A DNA stretch of 64,000 nucleotides from Prosopocoilus inquinatus (GCA_036172665.1 CM069871.1:2852001-2916000), one strand, 5' to 3'; shown: positions 11,301 through 22,653, numbered from the stretch's first letter. Numbers and translations: made by a program. The notes: a model not told the origin generated them from the letters alone.

Positions 11301-14070
11301 AGATTTTGAAATATTAGTCCAGTTCTATCAAAAACGTTCGCCTGCCGTTTTCGTTGACTGGTTTTCGCCAAGAATTCTTTTCGTGTCTAATACTCAGTGT
11401 TGCCAAATGGGGATTTTCCCCTGAAATGAGAAAATTTTAGGTTGAGAGGGAATTTTTTGCTAGTTTTGAGGAATAAATAATTTAGTATTTCCAGTTCTTG
11501 TCATCGTGTCTTAATAATTATTTATTGTATTTATTTATATTTATACAATAGTTATATTTATGAAGAGCTCAATATTATACAGCAGATGAAAGACCAACTT
11601 TTGTATTAAAATATTGTTTGGCAACGTTGATATTGTTATGACGTCATCGTTTTTTTTTATCAAGATTTAGCGACTTTTATTATGACGTCATCGATTTTTA
11701 GAATGACGTCATCGATTTGTAGTATGACCGTCTTCTTCTAAATCGCTTCCTCAGCCGCCATCAAAAGTCAATTGTTTTGGGAATATTTATTTCTCTTGTT
11801 TCATGTGAAATTTCAGCCATCTTGGTTTCCAAGATGGAGTCGCAGTACGCAGTGTTACGCCCAATACGCGGAGAATTGAGGAAATTGAGGAAGAAACAAC
11901 ACTTAAACATTTAGGTTCCTCTAAGTTTTGGAAGAAGTGTTGGTGGCGCAAAAACGGGAAATTTTTATATAATGACTTGGCAACATTGCAGACACTCAGT
12001 ATTCAGTTTCGTAATTAAAAAATGATCCTCTTTTTCACTCATCCACTGCAGCCTTTCTGTTTTGGTTTAAGGGATGATTTTTTTATGATAGGATTTGATA
12101 ATAAGATGGATAATTTTATTTGGCCTTTTGATTTGTTGTTTTTTTTTTCTCTCTCTTTTACTCACTCGCTTTCTACCATGGAGATTTTTTTTCTCTTCTC
12201 ATTTCGATTCTTCTCATCTGCTGCATGATTAATAATAATTTCTTCCCTTCCTTTTCTGTTATTATTAATTATACCAAATCAATGTTTTTAGTTTACTGTT
12301 TTTGAATCCTTTATGAAGACTTCTATTGCTTATGTTCCTTTAAATCTTAATTAACTTTTCTTTTTCTTTCATTTATTGACTTTTCTTGTTTCTTCCATGC
12401 ATTTCTGATCCTTTCCTATTACATCAATTTTTTTTCTTGCAATGTTAACCGAACTACCTTTTTGTTTCTTCTTTTTTTTAACTCAAGTCAAGCATTAGCC
12501 ATTTAGTTATTTCCCAAATCCCATTTTATTTCTTGCTCTTTCATTTACTCAAGTCAAGCATTATCCATTTCCCAACTCCTATTTTATTTCTTGCTCTTTC
12601 AGCGTGGCCATGGATGTTTTTCTTTATCTCCTTCTCTTGTTTTCTGGTGTTTCCTTCATGCCCTTCAATTTTTCCTTCTATTTCTTCTACTGGTGTGATT
12701 GCCTTAAATTAGTTTCCCACCAAAAACTGACTGATCAAAATTGAACTTCTTTCTGCACTGTTCATACCCCATGAAGTTGAAAATATTAATTCTTCCACAA
12801 CAGGCTAAACAAGTTAATTCATGATTAATAAAACGATCCCTCAAGTTTTCACAAAGAAATTAAATTACTTGATATTTTCTTTTGCAGCGTTCTTCTTGTA
12901 CCAAATCGGCGGATTGGGAATAACAGCAGGAGCCCACAGACTCTGGGCACACAAATCCTACAAGGCGAGGTGGCAATTAACTCTCCTCCTCACCTTGTTC
13001 AACACCATCGCTTTCCAGGTAAGCCGCCCATTCATCCGCCGCCCCCTCACTTTCAAATTTAAACAGACCAAATACATCATCGTCTTCATCACATTCCAGG
13101 ATGCCGCGATAGACTGGGCCAGAGACCATCGGGTCCATCACAAATACAGCGAAACCGACGCAGACCCGCACAACGCCAAACGAGGCTTCTTCTTCTCCCA
13201 CGTCGGTTGGCTCTTGTGCAGGAAACACCCGGAGGTCAAAGCGAAAGGCAAGGGCATCGACATGTCGGATTTGTACCGGGACCCCATCCTGAGATACCAA
13301 AAGAAATATTACCTGTACATCATGCCCTTGCTTGCTTTTGCCCTGCCCACCGCAGTTCCGATGTACTTCTGGGGTGAGACCTTCAAGAACGCCTTCTTCT
13401 TGAATCTCTTCAGATACGCTTGGACCTTAAATGCAACTTGGCTTGTGAATTCAGCTGCCCACATGTTTGGATCTAAACCTTATGATAGGTAAGCACACAC
13501 CGGGATATCAATTAAATTTATAATTGGAGTGGGCCGTGGCAGTTAGTGTAAGTGAACTTTCTAATTAGAGGTTAGATTTCATGTGTCAAAAACTGTCAAA
13601 TTTTTGACAACTCATGATACGTCAGACAGCATGACCAACTGTGAATTGCGAACGACAGCCTGCTTTAATTATTAATCTAATTGATAACGTGGTGCATCCT
13701 TGAAGCGATGCATTGTGTGAATATTGAAATTATTTTGCTTTGTCTGTCTAGACTTATTAATCCAGCTGAGAACAAAGGAGTTGCTATCCTCGCGATGGGT
13801 GAGGGCTGGCATAATTACCATCACACCTTCCCCTGGGATTACAAGACCTCCGAATTGGGCAAATACAGCGTGAACACGACTTGCCTCTTCATTGACTTGA
13901 TGGCGAAAATCGGTTGGGCTTACGAATTGAAAACCGTCTCCGAGGACATGATTAGGAAGCGAGTGGAGAGGACCGGCGATGGAAGTCACGAACTGTGGGG
14001 CTGGGGCGACGTGGATCAGCCCTGCGACGAAGTCAACGAGGCGGTCGTCACTTACAAGCGAGATTATTAA
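8313..14070 (+). CDS. Acyl-CoA delta-9-type desaturase, paralogue 1 (4 coding exons)
   Basis: Membrane-bound fatty acyl-CoA desaturase of the ER, which puts a double bond into acyl-CoA using O2 and cytochrome b5 (family knowledge). Coding exons are 8313-8523, 12888-13018, 13100-13488 and 13752-14070; they join in frame to 349 aa with GT/AG at each intron (4364, 81 and 263 bp). All di-iron histidine boxes are present: HRLWAH (residues 87-92), HRVHH (124-128) in the context HRVHHKYSETDADPHN, and HNYHH (264-268), plus the fourth conserved motif NSAAH near 231-235. A hydrophobic helix spans about 41-60, with others around 101-112 and 170-220. I start at ATG 8313; the in-frame GTG at 8307 is not needed. 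A splice acceptor (TTCTAG) ends at 8302, so a non-coding first exon must lie upstream. The tail carries the usual LWGWGD segment and ends in KRDY. Desaturation position (delta-9 or delta-11) cannot be read from sequence. Confidence 0.95.
8885..8906. repeat. (TA)11 microsatellite
   Basis: Eleven uninterrupted TA dinucleotides within desaturase 1 intron 1. Confidence 0.95.
9130..9735. repeat. Dispersed repeat copy in desaturase 1 intron 1
   Basis: Shares diverged segments with 23440-23880: CTGCACGTCT followed by CGTAC, an AAATTTTGAGGTTAGAT-like segment, a gene-like CTCCTTA..AATAAA segment, and a terminal ACAGGAAACTGTAAT that also ends elements at 43124 and 49238. Only the right-hand terminus of that element family is present here. 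Confidence 0.5.
9811..9915. mobile_element. Short MITE, TGGGCGCGTTCAG termini
   Basis: Inverted ends TGGGCGCGTTCAG and CTGAACGCACCCA, 105 bp. A sister copy at 17721-17838 shares the internal AATAGCCAATCACAAACGAC. Family ends also resemble those of the larger element 43501-47280. Confidence 0.8.
10732..10749. repeat. Poly-G run of 18
   Basis: Eighteen uninterrupted G residues in an otherwise AT-rich intron; length is probably variable and error-prone in sequencing. Confidence 0.95.
11640..11711. promoter_or_regulatory. Cluster of three perfect CRE palindromes
   Basis: TGACGTCA occurs at 11640-11647, 11684-11691 and 11704-11711, each followed by TCG. This is the consensus cAMP-response element bound by CREB/ATF bZIP proteins. 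It lies in intron 1 of desaturase 1. The flanks (ATGACGTCATCGATTT) are similar, so the sites may come from a small local duplication. Confidence 0.5.
12481..12600. repeat. Tandem duplication of about 60 bp
   Basis: Two copies beginning ACTCAAGTCAAGCATTA at 12481 and 12547, both ending in TTTATTTCTTGCTCTTTCA; the first has a short insertion. Confidence 0.85.
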
Positions 14071-14450
14071 AACCAGGGTATTTCATTTTATGTACAGTAT
14101 GGCGTGAAAGGTCATGTTCATCCGGAGACTGATTTAATAGTTGTTAGCAGTTATTGCGTTGGAACTAATCTTTTCGTGTTTATTTCGAATGATAATTTAA
14201 ATAACAACTTGGCGTCTCATTCCATGAATTTCGTGTTGTGAATATTATTTATATTATCCAATAAAATACTTAGTTTGTAGCGGTAGTTTTTAAGCTGCAA
14301 CTCAGTGATAATTTTTTTGTTTCTGTTTAGTTGGTAAGCGTACCTATTTATTATATTGTATAATTATTATGCACCTGGTGGCTTGTTGTTTCTTGTCCAA
14401 GATATCTGTATTTAATGTTAAGATTTTGTAAAATAAATTATTTTAAAGAT
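14071..14450 (+). other. Probable 3' UTR of desaturase 1
   Basis: AT-rich sequence after the stop with two AATAAA polyadenylation signals, at 14260-14265 and 14432-14437. Which is used is unknown; two signals 170 bp apart would allow alternative ends. Confidence 0.6.
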
Positions 14451-15016
14451 AGCCGCAAGGCGTTGTCGTCTTTAACATTCCGTACTTCGTCGCCTTACTC
14501 TTACTTCAAAGTTAATTTTGAACTCCCCAAAAAATATTTAAATTGACGCTTATTGCATTATAAAAACAAATGAACGCCAAAGTACAGTGTCAGTGTGCCA
14601 ACGCTCTTAAACAAAGCAACGCGAAATTGCCATTTAGAAAAAAAAAAAAACGTTAGCAAATAATCTGCATTTTTTGTTTGGTTTATTTTATAGTTAAGTC
14701 TTCCTTTCAATTGATGGCCACTCATCACTGCACTTTTTCAAAACAGAAACGAATTTTTAACCATAATTGATTTTCAATCGTAACAAAAGGGATTCCTCGA
14801 TTTCATAGATTGGCAACACTGTCGCCAACTTTAAGAACTTGACATCTTTGCAAAAATTTGACTTGTGATTTGTGATGCAAATGATGGGTGATATTATACG
14901 TGGTTTTTTAATTTGTACTTTACAAACTTTCGAAGTTTTCACAATTATGTCGATTATCAGTGTACGTACGGTCGCGGCTTTTGAAAACTGGTGCTCTTTG
15001 ACAAATACCTTTTGGC
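14451..15016. other. Non-coding stretch beyond desaturase 1
   Basis: Contains one half of a MITE end near 14965 (CGGTCGCGGCTTTTGAAAAC) like that of element 42477-42698, cut off on its right by the repeat block starting at about 15017. No gene seen. Confidence 0.4.
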
Positions 15017-17460
15017 AGGGCCGGCGGAAGGCGATAAGTAAGGTAAGCAAGGCGACAAAATATTTTAATTAAAAGACGGATTAACGGGCAGCTCGAACAA
15101 TTTAACAAGGTTAACCAAACACGATCCAACAACTTACTGAACTCAACTCTATTAAGCGCAGGCAAAAAGTAAAACAATTAAAGCAGCAAATAGTTTTTAA
15201 AAAAATTTCACGTCCACCCAGTCCAAGGCCGCGTTAAGCGAACGGTCAAATTGCACAAAATCGTCAAGTCAACGGTCCGACTGAACCCTCTGACCAATCA
15301 CCAATTGAGAAAAGTGATCACGTGATTTGGTCTGACCACTTCGACCGTTCACTTACCGCAGCCCAACTGAACCTAACCTAACTCCATTCGTCCCAAGTAG
15401 AAAATTAATAACAGCTTAAGCAGCGACATCCTGCGATCGCTTTTTGACCTAACATTGCATTGTAGTGAAACTCTCGAGCTACGCTTCCGCTGATGAAACC
15501 CCAATCGGGTTGAAACAGCTGTACGCAGGCTGCTTGAGGGATCTACAGCAATCAAAAACGACTTGCAATATTTTTTTTTAAGTAAGAAAGGAGAAGCAAA
15601 ATTAAAAGTAAAAAAAAAAATGTTAAAATTAAGCTCGAGCTCAAGGCCAACTCGACTCAACTTAACTGTATTAACAAATAAAAAAGCAAATTGTTGAAAG
15701 TAAGAAATGTAAAGAAAGAAAAGCGATTAAAACGAAGTTCAAGGTCAACGAAATGCTACCCAACTAAACTCGATTGTATTCAATCCAAGCAAAAAAAAAA
15801 ATTAAAAATAAAAAAGCATTCTAAAAAAAATGTCAAGGTCAACCAAATTCGGCCCAACAACTAAACTCGATCCTATTCGATCCAAGCAAACAGAATAATT
15901 AAAAATCAAAAAGCATTCTAAAAAAAATGTCAAGGTCAACCAAATTTGGCCCCACAACAAAACTCGATTCTATTCAACTCAAGCGAAAAAAATCAAAAAA
16001 CGTAAAAAAATTATAAAAAAATACAAGAATTCTATTCAAGCGAATTTAAAAATTTAAAAGAATATTTAAACAATTAAAAGTAGAAAAAAAATATTAAAAT
16101 TTATACATTTATTAAAATGTACCTCAACAAATTTCAAGGTCAACTGAACCCATCCAACTTATTATTTCACATTGCACTCCATTCTACACAAGTAAAAAAT
16201 TTAAAAAATACTTAAATGAATTAAAAGTAAAAAAATGTAAAATTTTTTGGAATACAGTTAAGCTCAACAAATCTGAAGATCAATCCAACCCATCTGACAT
16301 TAACCTAACTTCATCTAACACAAGTGAAAGATTAAAAATTACAAGAAAAATTAAAAGTAAAGATTTAAAAGAAATTAAAAAATCAAGGAAAATGAAGTTC
16401 AAGTAACGTCAAGGTCAATCCAACCCAGCTGATGTCAAGCTAACTCCGTTTAGCACAAATTTATATTTAAATTTGCAAAAAAAATAAAAGTATAAAATCA
16501 ATTAAATTGACGCTCAACCAATGTCAACGTCAACATAAGTCAACCGAAGCAAAAATTAAAAAAAATAAATAAAAATCTATTAAATGCCAGATTTAATTTT
16601 TTCGCATTTTAGAATTGCCACTCACAGCCAAATAACATTTAATTCGCTCCTTCTTCGTTGCCGTTGTGAAAAAAAGTAAGCGAAACGCCACGGTTGGCAA
16701 CATTGTCTGACTCTAAAATTATAATTTTTTTTATGATGTTTACATTTTAAGCTACGAGCTAATGAACATTATTTGGTTTAATTTTTTCTACAATGTCGAG
16801 ACCAAAATGAACGAATCAATTTTTATTTGGCTGTGAGTGACAATTCTAAAATACGAAAAAAATAAGTTTGGCATTTGAGGATTTTTTTTAAGTTCTATTT
16901 ATTTTTTAAAATTTTTGATGTTTTTAATGTTGACGTTCAGATTGATTGAGTTTCATTTTTATTGATTTTTAATTTGTATACTTTTTTTTGCAATTTTTAT
17001 TTGTATTAAATGGAGTTAGGTTGAAATCAATTGGATTGGATTGGCCTTTTGATGTTAGTTGAAATTAATTTTAGTTGATTTTTAATTCTTAATTTTTCTT
17101 GTAATTTTTAATCTTTTACTTGTGTTAGATGTTAGATTAACGTCAGTATTTTTAAGTATTTTTTTTAATTCTTTACTTGTTTGGAATGGAATGTAAATGA
17201 TATCTATAATAAGTTGGTCCAGTTGACCTTGAGTTTTTTTGAGGTATTGAATACAGTTGACCTTGAGATTTATTTTAATTCGCGTATAAATTTTAATATC
17301 GTTTTCTATTTTTGACTTTTTTTAATATTGTTTTTAATTCTTAACTTGGATTGAATTAGGAATTAGGTTGAGAGCAGTTGGACTGTATAGATTTAATTTT
17401 TTTACTAATTCTTTATTATTTTTAATTGTTAGAATTTTTAATTTATTCTTTTTTTTTAAT
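15017..17460. repeat. AT-rich inverted repeat block with AAGGTCAA motifs
   Basis: Begins with a CAGGGCCGG terminus. The left part (about 15700-16560) repeats TCAAGGTCA about every 100-270 bp. The right part (about 16900-17350) carries the reverse complement TGACCTTGA at 17224 and 17258. The centre is an inverted pair, AGAATTGCCACTCACAGCCA at about 16611 against GGCTGTGAGTGACAATTCT near 16830. Similar direct repeats recur at 39965-42060 and 43931-44760. Confidence 0.6.
15227..15363. mobile_element. PIF/Harbinger-like MITE, 137 bp
   Basis: Inverted ends GGCCGCGTTAAGCGAACGGT and ACCGTTCACTTACCGCAGCC with three internal mismatches, flanked by CAA on both sides (15224-15226 and 15364-15366). The 3-bp duplication suits PIF/Harbinger. 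Confidence 0.7.
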
Positions 17461-17720
17461 TATACAAATAAAAACACTTTAGAAAACGGGCTGAGAATGT
17501 AATTTATTAACTTACTTGACGTTTCGCAAATATTATTATTTGCTTTATCAAAGGCGAATAACGGAAATGTAAACAAATAATTATAAAAATTAGTGGGCCA
17601 AATTGTTTGCATTTTTGATAAAGCAAATAAATAAAGTGGTACGAAATGTGAGTGTTTGAGTTGGCAACACAATCAAGAGAATTTTTTTGTTCGACTGTTT
17701 AGAACACTGCGACCGGATAT

Positions 17721-17838
17721 TGGGCGGGTTCAGCGACTGAGTTGCTTACTCAGCAATCGATTGTGATTGGCTCACATGAAGGTAATAGCCAATCACAAAC
17801 GACTGCTGAGTAAGCAACGCATCCGCTGAACGCGCCCA
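17721..17838. mobile_element. Short MITE, second copy of the TGGGCG family
   Basis: Inverted ends TGGGCGGGTTCAGC and GCTGAACGCGCCCA around an internal hairpin with GATTGTGATTGG and AATAGCCAATCACAA. Same family as 9811-9915. Confidence 0.8.
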
Positions 17839-19077
17839 TTGTTTCTTGACTTAACGTCACATGCGATAAGCGTGCAAGTAAAAAGTTATATCCTGCGTGT
17901 TAATTTGCATTTGAAATTACATGACAATGTCATGACAGTTGTCAGAATCGAGCCTTCAACAACAGGAACTTACTCTAGTTTCACCATTCAAAAATAAAAT
18001 CCAGCACTGCCAACTCAAACAGTATATTTTGACCACCTTGTATAAGTAAGTTAATAAAATACATTTTTAGTTTGTTTTGTAAAGTTTTTTCATTTGTTTC
18101 ATATCTTTCTGCAATTCTCACGAGCAAGAACTATACATTTTGTATTTCTGAAGTCAAATTCACAATTTAATGGCCAATCAGGATGGTGGTGTAAAGCGGC
18201 TTTTGTTCTTAAAATCTAAATCTAAATCTTTTGTTCTTATAAATCAAACACTGTGGGAATCTATAACAGATCTTTTTTTTATTAATTTTTTAACTGCGAA
18301 GAGGGTTCTTTGATTGAACGGGGCCCTGGGCTGCAGCCCGTAAAGACCAAAAGCCTAAATCCGCACGCGAGCTTATGCCGTGGCTGAGGTACATTTCAAG
18401 ATTCGCGTTTATTGACATAACGCTTAACAATTTTAAAACTTCGCAAGCCACGATTAGAATAAAATGAATTGTGGTAAGCAGTAGATTATTGCGTAAGTAT
18501 TTTTTTAAGTAAATCATTAAATCGTTCGGTTCTTTTTCGTAACGTAACAAAAAAACGAAAACTAATTGCGTTTTTGATTGTCTCCTGTAGCTCCATCTCA
18601 TTCTCATTCTATGAAGTTAAAACGAGATGAACTCAGTGCACATGGTGCACTCCAATCGAAAGCGCTATTAAAGAGTTAAGGACTTGAAAATCGTTATTTT
18701 GTTTGATGTTGGCACCATATTGGAGTTCAATGAAGAAATTCAGGAACTCTAATTTTGTAAGTTTTGTTACTTTCAACAATGAAAATAAAATAAAACAGAC
18801 CGCAGAGCGAAACAAATTGAGTCTTGAGTACTCAACCTCCGCGGATAAATTCGAATTTAGTTGAGTACTCGAGTCAAGACTCGATTCTTTTATAAAAGGT
18901 CATCCTGCACTTGCATTAGTACCAAAATAAATCCTCTTTTAGCCCTGAACATGCTTCAAAGCCATAAATAAATTTGAAGTAATCCTCCCATAAATTATTA
19001 TAAACTTTTTTCAACACTAAAATAATCCTCCTTTCAGATTACTGTATTTCTCAACTTCAACCAAAATTATCACATTG
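17839..19077. other. Intergenic stretch between the convergent desaturases
   Basis: Holds a dispersed segment (about 18300-18440, with GAACGGGGCCCTGGGCTG and GAGGTACATTTCAAGATT) related to 22277-22360 and 23150-23180, and a small palindrome at 18819-18882 built on GAGTCTTGAGTACTCAA. No gene seen. Confidence 0.4.
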
Positions 19078-19083
19078 TTTATT
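19078..19083 (-). terminator. Polyadenylation signal of desaturase 2
   Basis: AATAAA on the minus strand about 30 bases downstream of the stop codon at 19113. It is the only good signal close to the stop, and it would give a very short 3' UTR. Confidence 0.5.
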
Positions 19084-19112
19084 TTTTTACATCAAGATAA
19101 ACATCGAGTTTA

Positions 19113-20329
19113 CTAATGCTGATGCGATTTATGAGATCCATCTCCAGTTCTGTCCATTCGCTTTCTTATCAAGTCTTCAGAGGCGGCCTTGAGGTCGTAA
19201 GCCCAACCAATCTTGGCCATCGCATCCAAGAATGCGGTCGATATGTTCGCACTGTATTTCCCTAGTTCTCCGGCACGGTAATCCCAGGGAAATGTGTGGT
19301 GGTAATTGTGCCAGCCTTCTCCGAGAGCCAACAGTGCCACGCTTACATTCTCAGACGGATTAATAAACCTTAGAACAAAAAAGCAAACAAAACCAAGTGC
19401 AGGGAATGAAAAAAATGCCTTACAATCCCTTTAAATTTCTTCATAAAAGAAGTAATTATTAAGGCATACAAATGTATATTGTGCTACAAAGAATTTCTTC
19501 AACTTACTTATCGTAGGGTTTAATCCCCCACATGTGAGCTGCAGAATTGACTAGCCAAGTAATGTTAAGCCCGAGGCAATATCTCAACAAATTTAAAGTC
19601 CACGCGTTCACGAAGGACTCGTTCCAAAAATACATCGGGATTACAGTCGGTAAGGCGAAAGCCGCCAACGGCATGAGGAATAGATAGTATTTCTTCTGAA
19701 AGCGCAAGATCGGGTCGCTCGTTAAATCCGATATATCCACGCATTTTCCCTTCTCTTTAACATCGGGGTGTCTCCTCGTTAAGAGCCAGCCCACGTGGGA
19801 AAAGAAGAAGCCCCTCGTGGCATTGTGCGGGTCGGCATCTGTCTCGCTGTACTTATGATGGACACGATGATCGCGAGCCCAATCGATCGTCGAGTTCTGC
19901 AAGGAATATTTTTTAAATTCACGTTTCCGATTTGAGTCAGTCGTCTGCCTCACCTGGAACGCCAACGTCTGCAATACAACCAGAAGAATTTTCAGGGGCA
20001 TTCTGGCCTTGTAAGCTCGATGCGACCATAATCTATGTGCCCCGCAGGTAATGCCCAGGTTTCCCAACTGGAGAAGAACTAAAGCTAAAGCGAGAAATTT
20101 AATTTTAAGGCCGTAATCGATCTGTTCACGTACCCTGCAAGACGGTTGCAACTTTCGCCGATGCAAACACTAAATATACCCCGTACAGCGAAGCAGCGTG
20201 TAAATAGATGTACAGAATAATATTTCTCCAAACGTATTTGTATTCTCGGGGCACCAGATCACATTTCTTGCTCGTGTTCGAACAGATTTCCTCTTCCGTC
20301 TCTTCCAAGACACCCGTTGGTGTGTACAT
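19113..20329 (-). CDS. Acyl-CoA delta-9-type desaturase, paralogue 2 (4 coding exons)
   Basis: Second membrane acyl-CoA desaturase, convergent with the first. Coding exons on the minus strand are 20329-20134, 20084-19954, 19896-19508 and 19368-19113; they join in frame to 323 aa. Introns are tiny (49, 57 and 139 bp), all GT/AG. Exons 2 and 3 are exactly as long as in paralogue 1 (131 and 389 bp) and all three junctions share phase, so the pair arose by duplication. Histidine boxes are complete: HRLWSH (82-87), HRVHH (119-123) and HNYHH (259-263), with NSAAH before the last junction. The start ATG at 20329 lies 23 bases after an acceptor (TTCCACAG, exon from 20352), so a 5' UTR exon lies upstream. 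The N-terminus is short and unlike paralogue 1. The C-terminus stops soon after GDGSH and lacks LWGWGD and the following tail. It looks intact and probably functional; substrate specificity is unknown. Confidence 0.93.
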
Positions 20330-20352
20330 GTTTGGCTTGTTTAAATCGTTGG
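20330..20352 (-). other. 5' UTR segment of desaturase 2 after a splice acceptor
   Basis: On the minus strand a good acceptor (CTTTTCCACAG) ends at 20353 and 23 untranslated bases precede the ATG. An upstream non-coding exon to the right of 20353 is therefore likely but not located. Confidence 0.55.
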
Positions 20353-20392
20353 CTGTGGAAAAGACAACTTTTTTTTCTTCAAATTGTTAAAA

Positions 20393-20892
20393 AATGCATT
20401 ATTATTATTAAAATAGGTGGAGGTCTTTTTGGCAGAGTAAGCAGTCTTCTTATAATACTGACGTTCACATTTGAACTCGAGTTCAATTAATCCTTAATGT
20501 AATTAGAACGTAACATAACAGTATAACAAGCGTTTCCGGTGCCGGTCGATTTGGCCCAGTTGGCTTGTTGGCTGTTATAATAACAAGAAAGTCACCAACA
20601 TTAAAATTCGACTACAGTTGGCAATATATTGAACACAAGGTCGGAAAACCCCCAGCTTGCTAGAAATATTTTTATGAAACTGCTACGCTTTTCCTGCTTA
20701 GAAGATCGGGTAATTGGGAGGGATTGTTGTTATTCGAGAAAATCACGGAGTGACCGACACCTAGCGGAAGTTTTGCGAAGGTCCCCTATAATAAGGAAAA
20801 CATTGGAGTGACATTTGGTTAACCTATAAAAATTATTAAATTAAATGGTTTGTACGTGATACTTTCATACGAATAAATAGTCGTACGTACGT
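20393..20892. other. Stretch upstream of desaturase 2
   Basis: Mostly unremarkable. The part at about 20730-20830 (TAAGGAAAACATTGGAGTGA) matches the repeat family at 33180-33290 and 37760-37830. Confidence 0.4.
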
Positions 20893-21297
20893 CTGTAATA
20901 ATAATAAACGCAACAAAAACATAGAAGGATCGAATAGAACAAGTTATATTGAATAACATGAAACCTTTTGTTTTCCTTATTAAAAGCGCCATCTGTTGGT
21001 AGCTGATTTTCTCACGTGACTACTGTAGTAATAATAAACGTAACAAAAACATAGAAGGATCGAATAGAACAAGTTATATTGAATAACATGAAACCTTTTG
21101 TTTTCCTTATTAAAAGCGCCATCTGTTGGTAGCTGATTTTCTCACGCGACTACTGTAATAATAATAAACGTAACAAAAATATAGAAGGATCGAATAGAAC
21201 AAGTTATATTGAATAACATGAAGCCTTTTGTTTTCCTCTAGTTTTCCTTATTAAAAGCGCCATCTGTTGGTGGTTGATTTTCTCACGTGACTAATAA
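20893..21297. repeat. Tandem array, three units of 130 bp
   Basis: The mark ATAGAAGGATCGAATAGAAC recurs at 20921, 21051 and 21181, exactly 130 bp apart. Each unit ends in GCGCCATCTGTTGGTAGCTG; the third has a short insertion. Single diverged units lie at about 33345-33490 and 37880-38030, and an inverted one around 22890-23070. Confidence 0.9.
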
Positions 21298-22522
21298 TAA
21301 CCAAAAAGTTTCAGCAAGTGAACTGCGAAAGCCAATGACAGCAAATCCACAAATAGGCAATTCTCCAAATCTCCAAAACAGGAAAGCTTTAAGGCGTTTT
21401 CGGCGTCAGACCGCAGGGTTGCCAGATTGCCCGAAATTCCACCATTTGGGCTACATTTTTGTGATATATTTGGCGTTCAAAAATCTTCTTTGGCGGCTGG
21501 CGCCCGGTTTGGCCTACTTTTGTTGTTGTCTTCACAAAACAACACTCAAGGATCATTTTAAAATTTTTTATTGCAGTAAGCCATGATTTTACAATGACGT
21601 TGACAATTCTGAAATGATTCTGGAAAGACAATTGAAATTTTGATTTAGGTCATCTGATTGTCAGATAGTAGGTAATTGGAACCAAATTAATGCAATCATT
21701 GAAAATTTAATTTAACTGTTACTTTATTTCCGCGGCAACTATTAACAATAAAATTGAGTTAAACCTTCTAACCACCTTTTTTTTTTTTAGGAGATTTAAT
21801 CCAATTTTATTTTACTGCAACCACAGTCTCCAATACATTTGAATATTTGAGTAAGCCACTAATTGCTAAATTGAATTCAAATAGTTACTAATTCAATTTA
21901 CACTGTATTTAATGGAAAAAGTTATTGAATTATGTTTAAAAGCTACAATTAATTAATTTTAGAACACGCCAATTCGTTAAAAAAATGCATAAGTTTTCGA
22001 GAACGCAAGAACCTTGATATAGGCAACCCGGAACGCACGGTCGTTTGTACGGTTGCCTACACAGAAGGACCAAAAACATTTTTTTTTTGTTAAAAATGTC
22101 ATAAGTGATAAACCTTTTCAGGATTCACTGAGATTATGTAATTCTAGTAATTCTCTTAATTTTTTAAATATATCAAGCGATCTTTTTTAAGACAATGGTA
22201 CAAGACAAAGCTGTTGATGAGTACGTATTACGTTATTTTTTTTCAAAAAAATACCGACGGATATCTCCGTTAGTATGGTGTGTATGCTGCAACTGAGGTG
22301 CATTTGAAGATTCGAATGTCGTGGCCGAGGTAAATTTCAAGATTCCAGTGTTTAAACATAAGATGCTTTCCTTTCGCCACAAATCTCAACTCAGCACAGA
22401 TAAGCGTCATTTCCGTTTAAATTTGAACGTACTTTTCAACGTGGCAACTAATGAGAGTGCTCGAGTGGCAAGGTTGGAGGTCAGGAACGCAGTTCAAACT
22501 TAAGCCTAGAAAGAACTTCTAA
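21298..22522. other. Non-coding stretch with old repeat fragments
   Basis: Contains a fragment (about 22036-22110) related in inverted orientation to the 430-bp array at 2990-4262, and a GAGGTAAATTTCAAGATT segment shared with 18380. No gene recognised. Confidence 0.35.
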
Positions 22523-22650
22523 GGCCCGGTTTCACCATCACAGTTTAACTTTAAACTTCGCTTTATTTCCATAGTAACAATTGCAAAGATAATTGTTTCC
22601 ATAGGAATAAAACGGAGCTTAAAGTTAAACTGTGATGGTGAAACCGGGCC
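22523..22650. mobile_element. Tourist/Harbinger-like MITE, 128 bp, copy 1
   Basis: Long inverted ends GGCCCGGTTTCACCATCACA and its complement, flanked by TAA on both sides (22520-22522, 22651-22653). The interior is itself palindromic (AACTTTAAACTTCG and CGGAGCTTAAAGTT). Same length as copy 2. Confidence 0.88.
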
Positions 22651-22653
22651 TAA

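Larger units (their letters stand above)
8524..12887 (+). other. Intron 1 of desaturase 1 (4.4 kb)
   Basis: Spans the donor GTGAGT at 8524 to the acceptor TTTGCAG at 12887. It holds a (TA)11 tract (8885-8906), a dispersed repeat (about 9130-9735) related to 23440-23880, a MITE (9811-9915), an 18-base G run (10732-10749), three CRE palindromes (11640-11711), a pyrimidine-rich stretch (about 12000-12800) and a small tandem duplication (12481-12600). The matching intron of paralogue 2 is only 49 bp, so this intron has expanded or the other has shrunk. Confidence 0.85.
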
